A stretch of DNA of 64,000 nt from Hemibagrus wyckioides (taxonomy: Eukaryota > Chordata > Actinopteri > Siluriformes > Bagridae). Under the pieces are notes generated by a model. That model saw only the letters and a program-made list of their open reading frames with translations, was not told where the DNA came from and made no database searches. Position numbers and translations under genes: made by a program. Of the stretch, positions 33,401 to 46,784 are shown piece by piece; positions within the stretch are counted from its first letter, which is position 1; each line of letters begins with the position of its first letter. The stretch is taken from NCBI RefSeq assembly GCF_019097595.1, contig NC_080718.1, positions 13,052,657 through 13,116,656 of the forward strand. The letters run 5' to 3'.

Positions 33401-36084
33401 ATATATAAAAGTATATAAGAAAAAGATTAGGAGATCTGTCTCATACACCACCATAATAGGTGAATTTTCACTTTTCCAAACTGTCAGTCAACATCATTAT
33501 CACGGCACTTATACAACTTGCTGGATGCAAAGTGCCCCTAGAACCAAAAGAAAGGGATCTGACATCTTGATCAGGATGCTGAAACACTTCAAGGATAGCT
33601 GTTCTGATTATCTGCACTGTTCTCTCATTCCCAGTCAGAGACAGTTGAGCATAGCCGCCACTTCAGTATTAGACCTGCGAGGAGTTTCACTTGAAGATAC
33701 ACTACACAGTCACCCATAATATGCCCTCCACCATAATGAATAATACAAACCTCTCAGTTTGTACTAGGCATGTCTTAAATGCTAGGTCTCATAGGGAGCG
33801 AATCTTCAGCAGTAAGCACTATGATACTAAACATGCTCTCCCAGCATTTCCTGTTGCTGCCCTCCAGCATATGTTCTGCTTATACAACCCAAGGCATGAC
33901 AATCGCTCAGAGGTTTAAGGGCAACTGCAAATCTAAGCTAAACATTTACATGCTGTTTGCCTTTGTTCCACACAAACATGTATAGAGCTCATGCAAATCA
34001 GGGCAATCACACAACTAACGCATGCTGTCTAGGTTCAATTGCAGAGTTATGCAGATATATATGCGTGTACAGGGCTCCTCCAAATAGCCTTGGGTAAACA
34101 AAGAAGAAAACAAATGCCCCTGCAGGAACATGAAGCTGCAGGCACTTCAGTGCTCGACTACGTGCTCTGGAGCATAGCCTGCATTTAAGGCCATCATATA
34201 TATCATGAACATTGAACACACAAACTTAATGTGAATCGCAGGCTCATGTCTGCTAATGCACTTAGAGTGGGACACTGCTCACGGAGCTCATTTGTCAAAG
34301 AAGCATGCAGCTGGCCGAGCCTAAGAAGGGAACTGGCCTTCCTGACCTGGCCTTTAACTGGTTCATCCCTCAGACCAAAAACCAAGAAAACAGATTAGAT
34401 CAGGCCCAAAATTGCAAAGAGTCTAAAATTAGTCATTCTGACTCAAGATCAATTTCCCTCATGGGGACCTGCTGGCTTAAGCCTGGCACAGGGTCAAGCT
34501 GAAATGTAATTCTGGCTCAGCAGTGCTAATATAATACTCATTGTGGAAAGACACTTAGACACTGAGCACTGCAACATCTGCACGAATCTTCTCATTGAGA
34601 AAAGCAACCATGGCCTTGACAAAGTGTTAATAAGTTAAGCAGAAGCTGCGCTTTTCAGAACACCATCAGTCCACTGACTCAGCGCATATATTTATTGCTC
34701 ATCAATATATATGCATCATATTGGTGTTGGTGCTTGGATGCCGTCCACCAGGTTTTCCACATGCAGATGCTCGCTACGTGATTTATTATCCTGATGCTGT
34801 GTTTTAGTCACACCCACATATCCAGGTCTTCATTGTTCTGGGATTCCTGGGGGAGACACAGAGCATCTAGATACACTGAGCTCAGACTGTGAATCTTTGT
34901 CTTGGCTGCGTTCAAGCTGCTGGAGACGATGCTCAAACAGCTGCCAGAACCGAAAATCTTTTCACCGCCTCTTACAGGCCAGTGACCATGTGAGCTAGCT
35001 TGGCATGTTCACATTATGATTAATATTACAAATGTACTGCGGAATCATCAGTGACTTGTACAATGACATGAGAACATTTATCTCCCCATATTTCAGGGAG
35101 TATGGGTACAACACACACAGCAGTGTTTTCTCCAATAAGCTTCAAGATGAAGTGAAAAAAACCAAAAGAAAACAAAACAAAAACTGTGGACGTGCTTATG
35201 GCTCTCAGAGCCAGTGAGTCAATTTATTGTAACCAAAAGAAGACAGTTAAAATACCATGAAACTAGTATTTTCAGGGCTATAAAAACAAGACCTACTATA
35301 AACCCTAGCACATAACACATCTGACTATACAAGGCATGTTTTCATTCCCTGAATCTGCTACGTATTATATTGTAAAAAAGCAGCGACCTGGAGTGAATCT
35401 CCTCATGAGGTCCTTCAACTACAGAAGAAGTATTATTATTCAAGTTAACTTAGGTACATAATTAGAAAAATGAAGCAATATATAACAAATAGATTTGTTA
35501 GATTGAAGTAAAAAAAACATTCATGAATATCTGTCGTTTCCCCTGTCGACTGATAGTCTCTGTGTGACGACTGATAAAGAACTGGGCAGAAGCATGAAAT
35601 TTGTAATTTATTCCTAAATGTGTTTTTCAGTGGCAACATTGCACACTCTTATCTGTTGCCGCACCACATTTCAGTCTCTTTTCATAGCGTTATTAGCAAA
35701 ATGCAAAACTCCCCCCTCGCTCTCATTCAAGCGTAGAGTTAAAATAAAAGGCATTTAAATGTGAACATGCAGCATAGCCATGCTGGCTGCACATCACTAA
35801 TGGTTTCATAATTTCAGAATAATAGCACAGCGTCATCTGGAGATTGCCATTAGGCGACTGCGCTTCTTATATGTGACTCTTCTCCACAAGAGCTGTTTTG
35901 TTTGACTTGGGATTCCGGTGGTTACAGTGCTGCAAAGATCATCAGGAAGAAAGTTTCTATGTGAAGCGGCTCAGGATAAAAAGCAGTGGGATGCCACTGT
36001 GGGTGCATTCTGGAAATGGCAAACAAAGATTTTAATTTTTAGGCCAGTAATACTTTGACAAAGAGTTTAGAAATGTGTTTTATT
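33401..36084. other. Non-coding DNA, candidate conserved block 35640-35960
   Basis: No gene is supported. The block 35640-35960 is repeat-free with even composition and motifs such as GCGTTATTAGCAAAATGC, suggestive of conserved non-coding DNA. Other parts (for example 33700-34620) carry 60-75-codon frames without any motif. Confidence 0.35.
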
Positions 36085-36370
36085 AACCTGGTGTGGAACT
36101 GGGTGGCATGATAGCTTTGCAGTTAGTGTGTGTGGTGTGTGTGGAGTTGCCGTGTGTGTGGAGTTTGTGTTTTTCCCCCAGTGCTTTAGGGGTTTCCTTC
36201 AGGTGCTTTGGCTTCCTCCCCAGTGCAAAGACGTGTTGTAGGCTGATTCACATCTCTAAATTGTCCTGTGTGTGTGGGATTTTGCCTTGTGATGATTTGA
36301 CACTGTGTCCTGAGTGTCCACTGCACTGTACCCTGTGCAGAATAAGTAATACAGAAAATGGATGTGGAAA
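36085..36370 (+). mobile_element. SINE-like repeat, family F, copy 4
   Basis: GGTGGCATGATAGCTTTGCA at the head, a TG-rich segment, GGTTTCCTTCAGGTGCTTTG, GACGTGTTGTAGGCTGATTC, TGTCCACTGCACTGTACCC and the end AGAAAATGGATGTGG follow the family order. It is diverged and internally expanded in TG. Confidence 0.75.
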
Positions 36371-38219
36371 TGTTTTATTTAGGTTACTTTCTAACCTTGA
36401 ATTGGTGTCTGCCAGCGAAGATCAGAGCAGTGAATTTAGTCAGTGTAATTTCCTCATTATTTCATCAAGGTTTTAAATAGTTGTATGTCATAATAAAATG
36501 GACATAAGTCTAAGCGATTCAGTTGGTGATCAGATAACAGCTGTCAGAATGTCCGCTGTGCTCATTCACCATCACGTCAAGCACTTACAGACTCTGTACA
36601 GATGACAGCAGACAAAGTTTTAAAATGTCAACAGAATAGAACTGATTGAACGTATCAGCAGTTCATTTCCATTTGGCGGAGAGGCGAAGGACAGGCGAGT
36701 AATTTTTTTTTCACCTCAGGTGATGAGACAGAGGGTGATGCGGATGATGTGATATTAGTGGTAACTTTTTTAACACATTGTAAAATTGAATTTTCTAAAA
36801 TTTGACTTGTAGAAAATAATACTAAATTTATAAATACAGAGTTAAAGGTGCCTTTTAGAGGTACTGGAATTGAATCTTTAGCTGTGATTTTCACCTTTTT
36901 GCTATAAAATGCTAGAATATTACTTCACTGAGATACATTCAAAAATGAAACACCACAACCATGTGAAGGGATTTTGCAGGCCCATAGTTGTTAGCATAGA
37001 TTTGTTTTTGTTTTTTTATAGATTTTAGAAATTGGTGTATCACTAGCAAGCTTCTTGTGATACATTCTCACAACACACAATTTGATGTAGACTGAAACTA
37101 TCTGTGGCAGCAAGACGTGATTAAGGGGGTAATCCGCCCTAATAGGTAAGACGAGAGCAGAAAGGTTTCTGGTGGGAAGCGGGGTGCTGTGGTCTGAGAG
37201 AGAGAGATTACACATTTCATTTCTAACACACACTTCACACAAACACACACACACACACACACACCCTATGACCCTTTGTATGTTTATACACACAGAGCCA
37301 GCAAGCAAAAAAAAGCCTTCTCATCTCCTAGTCCAATTCATAGCTGCCACTCAACTTCAAAGTCCTGGAGTGTGCTGGATTTCTTAACCCCAAAATATAT
37401 CGAGGCTTGTGCAGAAGGGACAGAGCAAGCACAGTGTGCTGTGCTTGTGATTAACCCCTGAGCTAGCATTGCCCTCCGCAGCCAGACAGATCCTCTTTCT
37501 CAGGGCTTGGCCCTGTAAGTCGAGCCAGCTCCCATTGCCCACTTCAAAGTCCTCCGCTTGCCAGGAATGTCAGCTTCAGAAATCCAGGGAGGGGTGGCGG
37601 GACAGAGCTCTAGTCTGTGCTGTGTGTTCTGTCGGTGTTCACATGTGTGTATGTATGTGTATGTGTATATTAAACAAGACATATCCAATTATTAGTATGG
37701 GGAAAGAGGAAAGACATGAGAAAAAGATTGCATGCTTCTGTATATCCATCTCCAGACCACAGGACACTGCGTTTCTTGGCCCTAACACAGTTAACCACCT
37801 CTTTTTTCATTCACAGTGGACTGGAGTCGTTTTTAATCTAATTTGGCTGTAGAACACAGGACATTGCGTTAGTTTGCCCAGTGTTTGAACCACTTATTTC
37901 TCACTAGTAACAGACAGCATGTGTTCAAAGGTTAGAAGTTTACAAGTGCTCCAAGTCAGCCTCAAGCTTATCGTCTACCTTAGAATGTTATCAGCTCTTG
38001 CTTGAGATGCTTCTGACCTGCCTGCAAGCCCTTTTGGTCTGACTTATGGTTTCTTGCAAAGTGATGGATCCTAGAATTGCACAAATAACAAGAATTTTTT
38101 TTAAAGAAAAAAAATCATGTGGCAGCATCATAATGCAAAAAAGCATGCAAATACAGATCATGAGCTTCAGCTAATGTTCACATCAAACATCAGAATTGGG
38201 AAAACTTGATTCAGTGACT
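36371..38219. other. Non-coding DNA with a CA microsatellite
   Basis: No gene is supported. The stretch 37460-37620 is GC-richer and includes a perfect donor-like GTAAGT at 37516, but no acceptable exon frame was found. Confidence 0.45.
37239..37264. repeat. (CA)n microsatellite
   Basis: About 12 CA units. Confidence 0.9.
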
Positions 38220-38220
38220 T

Positions 38221-38430
38221 TGACCCTAACCCTAACCCCATATCTGTTTTGCCAAAGGTGGGCCAAAATGGGCCAGCACAAGGCCAGCACTGGGCCACAC
38301 ATTTAAACAGTGCCATCACTGCCAGACCTGGTCCACATCTGGTTGACATACCACTTGCCTTGCCAGAACTCAGCCAGCAGTGCCGGCGTAGTGCCAGATC
38401 TGTCCCAGACCCGTCTGCTATGTGGGGATA
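38221..38430. repeat. Telomere-like hexamers followed by a GGCCAGCA-rich degenerate repeat
   Basis: GACCCTAACCCTAACCCC at about 38221-38238 contains two to three CCCTAA units. It is followed by about 190 bp of degenerate, GC-richer repeats of GGCCAGCAC, TGCCAGACCTGG and TGGGCCA words. Similar GCCAGAT/TGGGCC repeats are known in fish; the six-mer run is too short to call a true interstitial telomere. Confidence 0.55.
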
Positions 38431-38704
38431 GGCTGTTTAAGTATTCCAGAAACTTCTGATCTTTAGAAATGGTCTGACACAACAGTCTCTAGAGTTTACA
38501 CAGAATGTTGCAAAAAAAAAAAAAGGATCCTGTAGGTGACAGATTTGAAGGCTGAAACATCTTATTGATGAGAGACATCAGAAGGGAATGAGTAGACTGG
38601 TCTGAACTGAGAGGAAATCTATGACAGCTCAAATAAGCAACTGTGGTGAGCATAAAAGCATCTCAGAATGTACATGTCGAACTTTAAGGTGTCTCTACAA
38701 CAGC
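38431..38704. other. Short non-coding stretch
   Basis: Nothing recognised apart from an A run at 38512-38525. Confidence 0.5.
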
Positions 38705-38858
38705 AGAGACACATTTACATTTCTGGCATTTGGCAAACATCCTTATCCAAAGTGACTTTGAAGGTCAAAGGCTCAAAAGTGGCAGCTTGGTGGCCCATCG
38801 ATTTGAACTCAAAACCTTCTGAGCAGTAGTCCAACACCTTAACCAATAAGCCCCTCAT
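38705..38858 (+). repeat. CATTTGGCAGA-type interspersed repeat
   Basis: ACATTTACATTTCTGGCATT, CATCCTTATCCAAAGTGACT, AGTGGCAGCTTGGTGGCCC, AGCAGTAGTCCAACACCTTA and a TAAGCCCC end match the copy at 5283-5463 in order. Confidence 0.8.
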
Positions 38859-38954
38859 CAGGTTCAACACCTGTCAGTTTTGAACATGAATCTGAGACTC
38901 TCACGGGCACAGACTTACCCAACCTGAGCAGCTGAATATTAGAAAAAAAAAAAA

Positions 38955-39110
38955 CCAATCTGGTATTTTTATAGTCTTCAACTGTCCAGGAGCTCTTGAC
39001 CTGCTTCTGCATAATGTTATACATTGTGCTTCTGCCACATGATTGGCTGAATAGATAACTGCATAATTAAAAAGGCGAACAGGTGTTCCTATTAAACTGG
39101 ACAGTGAGTG
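38955..39110 (-). mobile_element. Internally deleted Tc1-like copy, family A
   Basis: TAGTCTTCAACTGTCCAG is joined directly to CTTGACCTGCTTCTGCAT and then to the right terminus: CACATGATTGGCTGAATAGA, GGTGTTCCTATTAAACTGGA, then CAGTGAGTG with TA following. The same ends are seen at 1030-1134. Only a few tens of bases of transposase DNA remain, so it is a MITE-like deletion derivative or a fragment. Confidence 0.75.
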
Positions 39111-42100
39111 TATATCTGAGCCAAACTATTTTCCTAAGATGCCTAAAGAATCAAGAACAATTGCAAAACAGTTTTAACTGGAGCTTTAATAGAGCACTTG
39201 CAGAACTTTCATAAATAATCTGCATACTGTATGAGCACATTAGGTCATTCTGTTTTTCACACCATGGAGTCTAAATCTATCTCATGCACACTATGATCTC
39301 TTCTGTAAATTACAAACCTGCACTAAAGCTGTGAGTAGTGGTAATTAACAACTGTTACTAGTGCTGTGTTCTGCAAAAAAGGGCTCCAAACATGCGCAGC
39401 ATGGTAGACCTCTGAGTTCCCGAGCCCAGCGTGAGAGCTAAAAGAGACAGGTGCTTTCATTCTTTCTCTCTCTCTCTCTCTCTCTAGCTGTTAATCATTT
39501 CTAATCCTCACATAAGACTATAAATGACCTTTTGCTCTGCTATAGCACAGTGCACGCACTTAGAATGGGACCTAGATCTTATCTTCGATCAAAAGTCTCA
39601 CTGCTATGATATAATAAGGTCTAAAAAACCTGTTAAATCTTTTGGACTTCATCAAATCAGTTAGAACTTGCAGACACTTAAAAATCAGTTAGAGTGACCA
39701 CTTTACGTACATCTCAACAATGTGTGTGTGTGTGTTCCTAGTCAGTGATACATGCCAGTAAATGTGTCAGTCTCAATCTGTCTGCATCATACAGCCATTC
39801 AGTTTATAATTCTTATTATCCGAAATGGTCTATAGTATCGACATTGCTGATATTATGGTACTGTGATAGGTGTAAAATGGAGTCAGGTTCTCTCTCTCAC
39901 ATGTTTTGGTTTGATAAGGATGACAGGTTTGGGGAATGATCACTGAAACTACTCCCATTATTGCAGTTCCAGAGGAACTTGCTATATCGAATTCTGCCAT
40001 GATAGCATCCCCTACCATTATAGCTAGGAGACTTGCACTAATTAAACAGAAAAAGACAAACTCTTTCATTTTTTTTTAAACAGTGGGTCAGAGATTACAT
40101 TTTTTATTTGACACCGGAGAAAATTCATCACTCTATGAGGTTGTGTCCTAAATTTTTTATACCATCTGGAAGCATTTTTTCATGGTAATATGTGAGATAG
40201 ACTTCAATCTGTTAAATAATTTCTTTCTTTGTTTATTTCTTTTTATAAATTGTCTTTTGTCTAACTGAGCTCTTTTGTTTACTCCTTATATGTTATAGAA
40301 ATGGTGCAGGATTTTTTTTTCTTTTTGGGTGATATTAAATAAGAAATAAATAACAAGATCTTTTTTTTTTTTTTTCAAATTTGCGACAATGCACAGAGCA
40401 GAGCTAAAGTACTTGCTTTTATTGTTATGTATCATCCAGATTACTACTTTACAAAAATAAATAAATAAATAAATTGCCAACTGTCAGAAATGGCACTACT
40501 GCGGTCAACCTTGTTTCAAATTGCTGAGTGAATTACTTTCATCTAGCAAAGAAAACGCTCATCAAATAACTATATAACCTGCACATGACATCTGCACCTA
40601 TCACTATTACAAATGTTTATGTATTAGAAATATTCATTTATCTCACATAAGCGCTTGAAGCATGCTAATGCAATGCAATCAATTGTTATTCAGTCACTTA
40701 ACTCGCAAACCCAAAACATCAGCCAAGTTTTAAAAAACTGAATAAAAGTGAAGATGTTTAGAGATCATATAACATCATAAGTTAAGTGTTAGGTGGCCAG
40801 GCATTTAATGGTGATTAAGATTGGCCGTATCAATCTGTTATAACAGATAAAATCTGCTCTAAAGCCAAATTCCAACAAGAAGAAGTGAACTTCAACTGAA
40901 AAAGTTCACTCGTAGCTTTGCTTATGTAGCGGATGAGGGACGGGACTACCAGGTGCTGATGCTGGATGAATAATATTTTCCAAGATAGCCGGTGACATTC
41001 TGTTGGACAAAACATCTTACAAATGTATTTAAAATGAGTCCATATTGTGTGATTTATTTTTCAAAATTTCAAAAAACCACTGTATTCTGCTAAAGCTTTG
41101 TCATAGACGGGGAGACAGCTTAAACTTTTGATTAGCCATTAGCTCTCCATATGAGTCTCTACTACCGTTTTCAAATTCATACACGAGACAGTAAGTGCAT
41201 AGTGTGTAGTACATCATTTAGAACACAGCTCATGGTCACAGCACATACAGGTCGATCCAGTGACATTATAACTGTGTTATTATTTCTAGGTACAAATAAG
41301 GTTAAAGGATACAAAGTATAGTTTTTAAGAACATTGTTGAAATAACCAACACTACAGCTGAAGCTGTCTGTATAGTTTTTTTTTTTTTTACAGCCACACC
41401 TTCAGTCTGCCATCTAGTGTCCTACATTGGTAAACCATATAATTAGACGCCCTTCAGTCCTGTCTGTGATTTCTAATGTGACCTGATTTGTAATAGTGAG
41501 GCCTCCAGAACAGATTCTGCTTCAGGCTCTCAAAAGGCTGAGGCCCAGCTTTGATTTCGTCCGGCTGTGGTAAGCCACAGCACCATAAGTGTTTCATGTA
41601 GCAGGAACAAAGAGAACACTGAACTGGGTATATTGGGCCTAAGCAGGAAAATCCATTGCCTATTAAGATCCAGTGCCGTCAATCAGACCCATACTTAGTT
41701 TTTTGCGGAAGAGACAATGAGCCGCTGCTGCTCGGCAACCTGAACCAGGCAGAGGAAATGCTCTGAGCCCCTCAAAAAAACAAACCGCTGAGCTAAGACA
41801 TTTCCCCCTCCTCCTGAAAGACTATCTCCACTAGTGTTTAAAGGTGAAGTGCCCTGATCTGAGCCAAAGTCATGAGTGCACTCGTCTGGCATCATCTAAG
41901 TCAAAAGACCTGGAAGCAAAAGCTGAGTTTGCAGTAAAAAAAACAGAGAAATCTCACAAGTGAAATGTTGTGAATAACATGAAAAAAAAAACAAACAAAC
42001 GGGAATTTCAATCAAATAATAGACGTGAGCGCTGTCTGTAACATGGAATATGATCTGAATTAAGTTTACAGTGGAAGCATAAGGTCAGTTGCACACTAAA

Positions 42101-43098
42101 TTGCTTGCCAGACTCACATGACTCTAAACTGGGGAGCAATTGATCATTTCAACCTAGAAATTACTTTATCTCATGAAGCTCATAATTATTGGATTTAAAA
42201 TCCTACACAATTCCAACAGAAATTCTAATACTTTTGAAACTGCACTTAAAACCCTTCTGTTCATTCAAACCAGATTCTAACTGCAAATAATAAACTCTTT
42301 GCCCACTGTAATTCACACTTGCAGTCTTGTAGCCATAAATAACATGAAAAGTGTGCTGAAAATGATGATGGGTCTTGGATCAGTATGGCATGTAATATTC
42401 TGCTCTCTCTCCATGGAGCTACACTACACCCTGGCTTCATGGTTTGGCAAGGGTCAGTTAAAATGGAACTAAACAAAGCTTCTCTGGCTGCAAATCAATA
42501 CTCTCTAACTGCCTGAGGGAACTAAGCAAAACTGTATGAGTGGGGCATTTTGAGTTGCCTGTGTGAGGCTTGACCTGTTGAAAAACAGAAGCAGAGGAAT
42601 GATAAAGTTTCCTGGAAGCCGTAATGCCATGTCTCTCCAGTGAGTTTTGAAGCACAGAACACAACTTAGTGGAGTTGCATTGCTTGTCAGATATATTTCA
42701 ATGCAAATAATAAAGTAGTAATGAACTGAGGTCTTTAAAAGTTTGGTACCAATTAACACCTTAAAATGGCACATTGGCAACATCCACATTACAAGCTTCT
42801 TTCCGCAATTTAATTTTTTTTTTTAAAACTCAGATTGGAGCTGGCTACCAAGATGTTTCTTAACTGTGACTGAAATTGGCCTGTCCCCTGAAATACCATA
42901 CAGTACATAAGCACACACATTTCTTAGCTAATTGGTTTCAGTAGGTTCTTTCCAACATTCCTTGGTCCCCTGGATTTTAACTAAATCTCAAATTTCCTTC
43001 TCCTGTCAGTGAATGTAGTCACTGCTGTTGCTGTCTCGCATTGTTTTGATGCACTGTATACATTAGATGATGAGGATGACAGACTAATACTGTATTTA
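39111..43098. other. Non-coding DNA, CT microsatellite, nothing else recognised
   Basis: No gene is supported. A CT tract lies at 39464-39485 and T runs at 40311-40321, 40363-40376 and 41377-41389. The segment 41440-41900 is of more even composition and may be conserved. Open frames of 60-94 codons carry no motif. Confidence 0.45.
39464..39485. repeat. (TC)n microsatellite
   Basis: About 10 TC units. Confidence 0.9.
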
Positions 43099-43100
43099 TT

Positions 43101-43980
43101 ACCAATCAGCCACAGCATTAAAACTACCTGCCTAGTATTGTATAAGTTCCCTAAAACAGCTCTGACCTGTTGAAGCATGGACTCCACAAGACCTCTGAAG
43201 CTGCGCTCTCTGGCATCAAGATGTTAGCAGCAGATCCCTTAAGTCCTCTAAGGTGCGAGGTGGGGCCTACATGTATCAGACTTGTTTATCCAGCCCATCC
43301 TACAGATTCTCAATTGGATTTAGATCTGTAGAAACTGTAGAGCAAGTCAACACCTTGAACTTTTGTCATGTTTTTCAAACCAACCATGAACTATTTTTTC
43401 ATGCCATGAAAGGGTATACTTGGTCTGCAACATTGTTTAGGTATGTGGTATGTCTCAAAGTAACATCCACATGAATTCCAGGACCCAAGATTTCCAAGTA
43501 GAACATTGCCCAGAACATCACACTGCATTTTTCCTAAGCGATGCATGCTCACCCAGCCATAAAAGAAAGCGTGATTCATCAGATCAGATCCTTCTTCCAT
43601 TGCTTCATGGTTCAGTGCTGATGCTCACATGTCCAATGTAGGAGCTTTTGGCAGTGGACAGGACAGGCACACTGACCAGTCTATGGCTACACAACCCCAT
43701 ATGCAGCAAGCTGTGGTGCACTGACTGTTCTGACTAGCCTTCAGTCCTCATCAACATCAGTGAGCCTTGGTTGCCCAAGACTCTGTCCAAGGTTCACTGG
43801 TTCTCCTGCTTTGAACAGTTATTGGTAAGTACTAACTACTGTATGCTTGGAACACCCCACAAGACCACAGAGATGCTCTGACCCAGTCTTCTAGCCATCA
43901 CAATTTGGTCCTTGTTCATATCCTAATGCTTGATGATTTTTCCTGCTTCCAACACATCAACAAGAATTTTCTGTTCATTT
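43101..43980 (-). mobile_element. Decayed Tc1-like transposon, family B, truncated at right
   Basis: The left terminus ACCAATCAGCCACAGCATTA with AAACTACC matches the inverted end of the copy at 58202-58984. The interior shares many blocks with that copy, for example GGCTACACAACCCCATA (43685 and 58490) and AGATGCTCTGACCCAG. The transposase is read on the minus strand and is broken by stops; the frame at 43391-43600 retains a catalytic-domain remnant (MNHAFFYGWVSM in place of the usual segment). The right terminus is missing, because the copy runs into a family A fragment at about 43981. Confidence 0.8.
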
Positions 43981-43981
43981 T

Positions 43982-44306
43982 CAGCCCAAAGTGCTCCAAG
44001 TAAACATTCCCCACACCATTACACCACCTCCACCAGCCTGGACTGTTGACACAAGGATTCATGCATTCATGATGTTGGTGCCAGATTCTGACTCTTCTGA
44101 CTGTGCATCAGCAGGAAACAAGATTCATCAGATCAGTTTTTCCAGTCTTCAACTGTCCAGTTTTAGCGAGACTGTACCCACTGCTCCACAATTTGTATGC
44201 ATTTCTATACACCAAACTGTATGCAGTGCACTGCTGTCACACAAATGGTTGATTAGATAATTACATGAATGAGTAGGCGTACAGATATTCCTAATAACTT
44301 GTCAGA
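43982..44306 (-). mobile_element. Tc1-like fragment, family A, fused to the family B copy
   Basis: From CCAAAGTGCTCCAAGTAAAC through ACACCATTACACCACCTCCA, GACTGTTGACACAAGG and TTCAACTGTCCAGTTTTAGC to ATTCCTAATAACTTGTCAG, the order follows the family A copy at 400-1134, with internal deletions. There is no spacer between the end of the family B part and this part. Confidence 0.75.
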
Positions 44307-44309
44307 ATA

Positions 44310-46784
44310 GTGCTTTGGGGAAAAAGCTGCATGAATTCTGACCTGACCATTCTTATTCATGCCAAATGGCCAATCTTGGACCACATATGAAGAAAAGAAA
44401 AGATTTTTGTGTCCACACAGTTCTGAAAGAAAACCTGTCACATTAAAGCAGAAAAGTGCAGGTAGTCACTTCAACCTGGTAGCCTTTGCCAATCAGCATA
44501 ATTTATATTGCTTAAATAATTTCATTATTTCAGTTTGACTTAATAAAATGCTTTTCTCTTCCTAAACATTGTAATGTGTATAAGGTTTCTTAGGGACTCG
44601 GAATCTTTACCCTCTCTGCTTCTTAATAACATTTTCTTACCATGCTATTTACTTCTGGAGCTTATAGACAGTGGTGTTATGATGCGAGAAGCTAGTGTTT
44701 TAAACTTTTAAAAGCATCACCAGAGGGTGAAAATACCAATCCTCATTCCTTTTACCTTAAAGCTGAAATCACTGCAGTATTTTTTCTAACAAAGCTTTGA
44801 AGCCTTCTAAAATACAGGGTGTATAATTAAGGAGACTGAGATTTACTTCAGTTACTTCAATAGATAGCCTGTTATACTTTACTTTGAGAGCTGTTTGGCA
44901 TTGTGATAGTTCCAATAGCAGCCTACAATTATTTCAACAGCTTTTCACTTAGCCTGCCTCGTAAATGTTCCGATTTTGAATTTCTTTATCATTTCATCCT
45001 TGCAGATGTCCTGAAAGACTTTTTTCCATTGTATTTGTTCAAATGCTACTGAAAAGAAGACCCAGGAAATTTCTCTTCCAGACCTGCTATTATCACATCA
45101 AATCTGTTAGGCCCATGTACACCTTAGACTCCATTACAATGTGCCCCCTGTAATTAATTACTTTTTAAGTCATTCAACCAAAAGCAATTAAGTAATAAAG
45201 GCTGGCCTGTTCAATAGTACAAATCACAGTTCTTTATTAGACAGCCACTTGAGGAGTGGACATTAACTGCATCTGACAGTGACCGAAATTAAGATGCTAA
45301 TATGCCAAGGTATTTGAACCTGTCAATCACAGTTGTCTTTGTTTCTTTTTTCTTTCTTTTTTTTTTCCGAAATAGGGCACACTGTGGGTGAAAGACTGGC
45401 TAAATAGAATAAATAGACCTAGCATTGTGAGGTCATTTACATTGTCAATATAAATCAGGAAGTTTATTTCAAAACAAAACAAGCTAGAGGAGAAGAAAAT
45501 ACTTTCTTTAAAATATGATGTTCATAAAGTCTCCTAATAGTAAATCACGCACAGTCAGTTTTGTGTCAGGGGTCAGAATTGGTTGGAAATTTGTACACGT
45601 CGTACACCATCTCGGATAATTCAAAAGTCATCACGCCCAAACTTCTGGCATAAACGAAGTCCGCCTACGTAGTGACAAATGTGAGCCAGCAAATAATCAG
45701 CGAAGAGACAGTAAAAAACATAAGAGAATAAACAAACGGGAGTGAAAGCAAGGGGAAAAAATAGTCTGATATGGTAACACTTTCCAGTAAGGGTATAAGA
45801 ACTGAAAGTAATTAAAGCATTCAGTAAGGAATAACTCATCAGAAAGTAATAAGTTAATAATAAGAGACAAATGAGGAAGTCACACATTAAGAACCTAGAA
45901 GGGTAAATTGCTCATCATTAACTCAGACATGCACCAGTGTTGGAAATGAAAATAATTAAAGCATCGCTTGATGTGTGAGTTCTCAGGAATTAAACGCTGT
46001 TTTTGTTTATCTTTCATGTTACATAATACATGTTGTAGCACACCATATACACTGATATACTGTTCTTCATAATGCGATACATTATCTGAATGTATTCATA
46101 TAAATTCCTTTTAATTAATATGGTTGTGCCAAATCAGGGCATTTATTTAGGATGCTAATTCATCTCAAAGTATTTAATGTCGCTTTGAAATGATCAAGAT
46201 GTGATGTAAAGTGTTTACAAGTGTAAATTTGTCAGCCATTATTTTTAAGAAATTTGAATGGTCAAATTATTAGACGTTAATTGCTGTTTGCTAAATTGAT
46301 CCACCCCACACACAAGTATATAAATAAATAAAAAATATTATTAAGATTAGAATTCTATTATAAATAGGGCTGTTATTTTGTCCTTTAAGGGTATTTTTTC
46401 AGTTATTTGCTATTATTTTGTTGCAGTATTTTATTGTTTCTCAACAAGATTTGGATAGTTTACAATAAAAATTAGGATTCAGAGCTGATGCATTTTTTCG
46501 TGCTGAAAAAACAAACAAACAAACAAATAAGGTGTTTTATTTATACTTTATTTTGGTGGAAAACTATTAAATGACAGATTATTTGTTACGGAGTTTGTAT
46601 CAGTGTGCAGTGGTTCAGGATAGCAGACTAGTGTCTAATGCAAGGTCTTGGAGAATTTCTAAGTATTTTGTTTTTCAAACTAATTTATGTTGAGTAACAG
46701 CGAATGATTTGAGTCTTCTGCTTGCCTAATCTATCTCATTATACTGTGGTTTGGGTTTTATTTAGTTTGCTAAAGTTTCTGAAA
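44310..46784. other. AT-rich non-coding DNA, nothing recognised
   Basis: No gene, repeat family or RNA gene was recognised. The 88-codon minus-strand frame at 45621-45887 is hydrophobic but arises in AT-rich DNA and has no start context or motif. A short AAAC tandem run lies at 46508-46528. Confidence 0.5.

Noticed and set aside
33300..33719. 139-codon plus-strand open frame
   Set aside because: Its first part lies within the inverted family F SINE-like copy and the rest has no motif, so it is a chance frame.
37482..37515. 33-bp segment with a CAG acceptor and perfect GTAAGT donor
   Set aside because: A microexon is possible, but the acceptor has a weak pyrimidine tract and no neighbouring exon was found.
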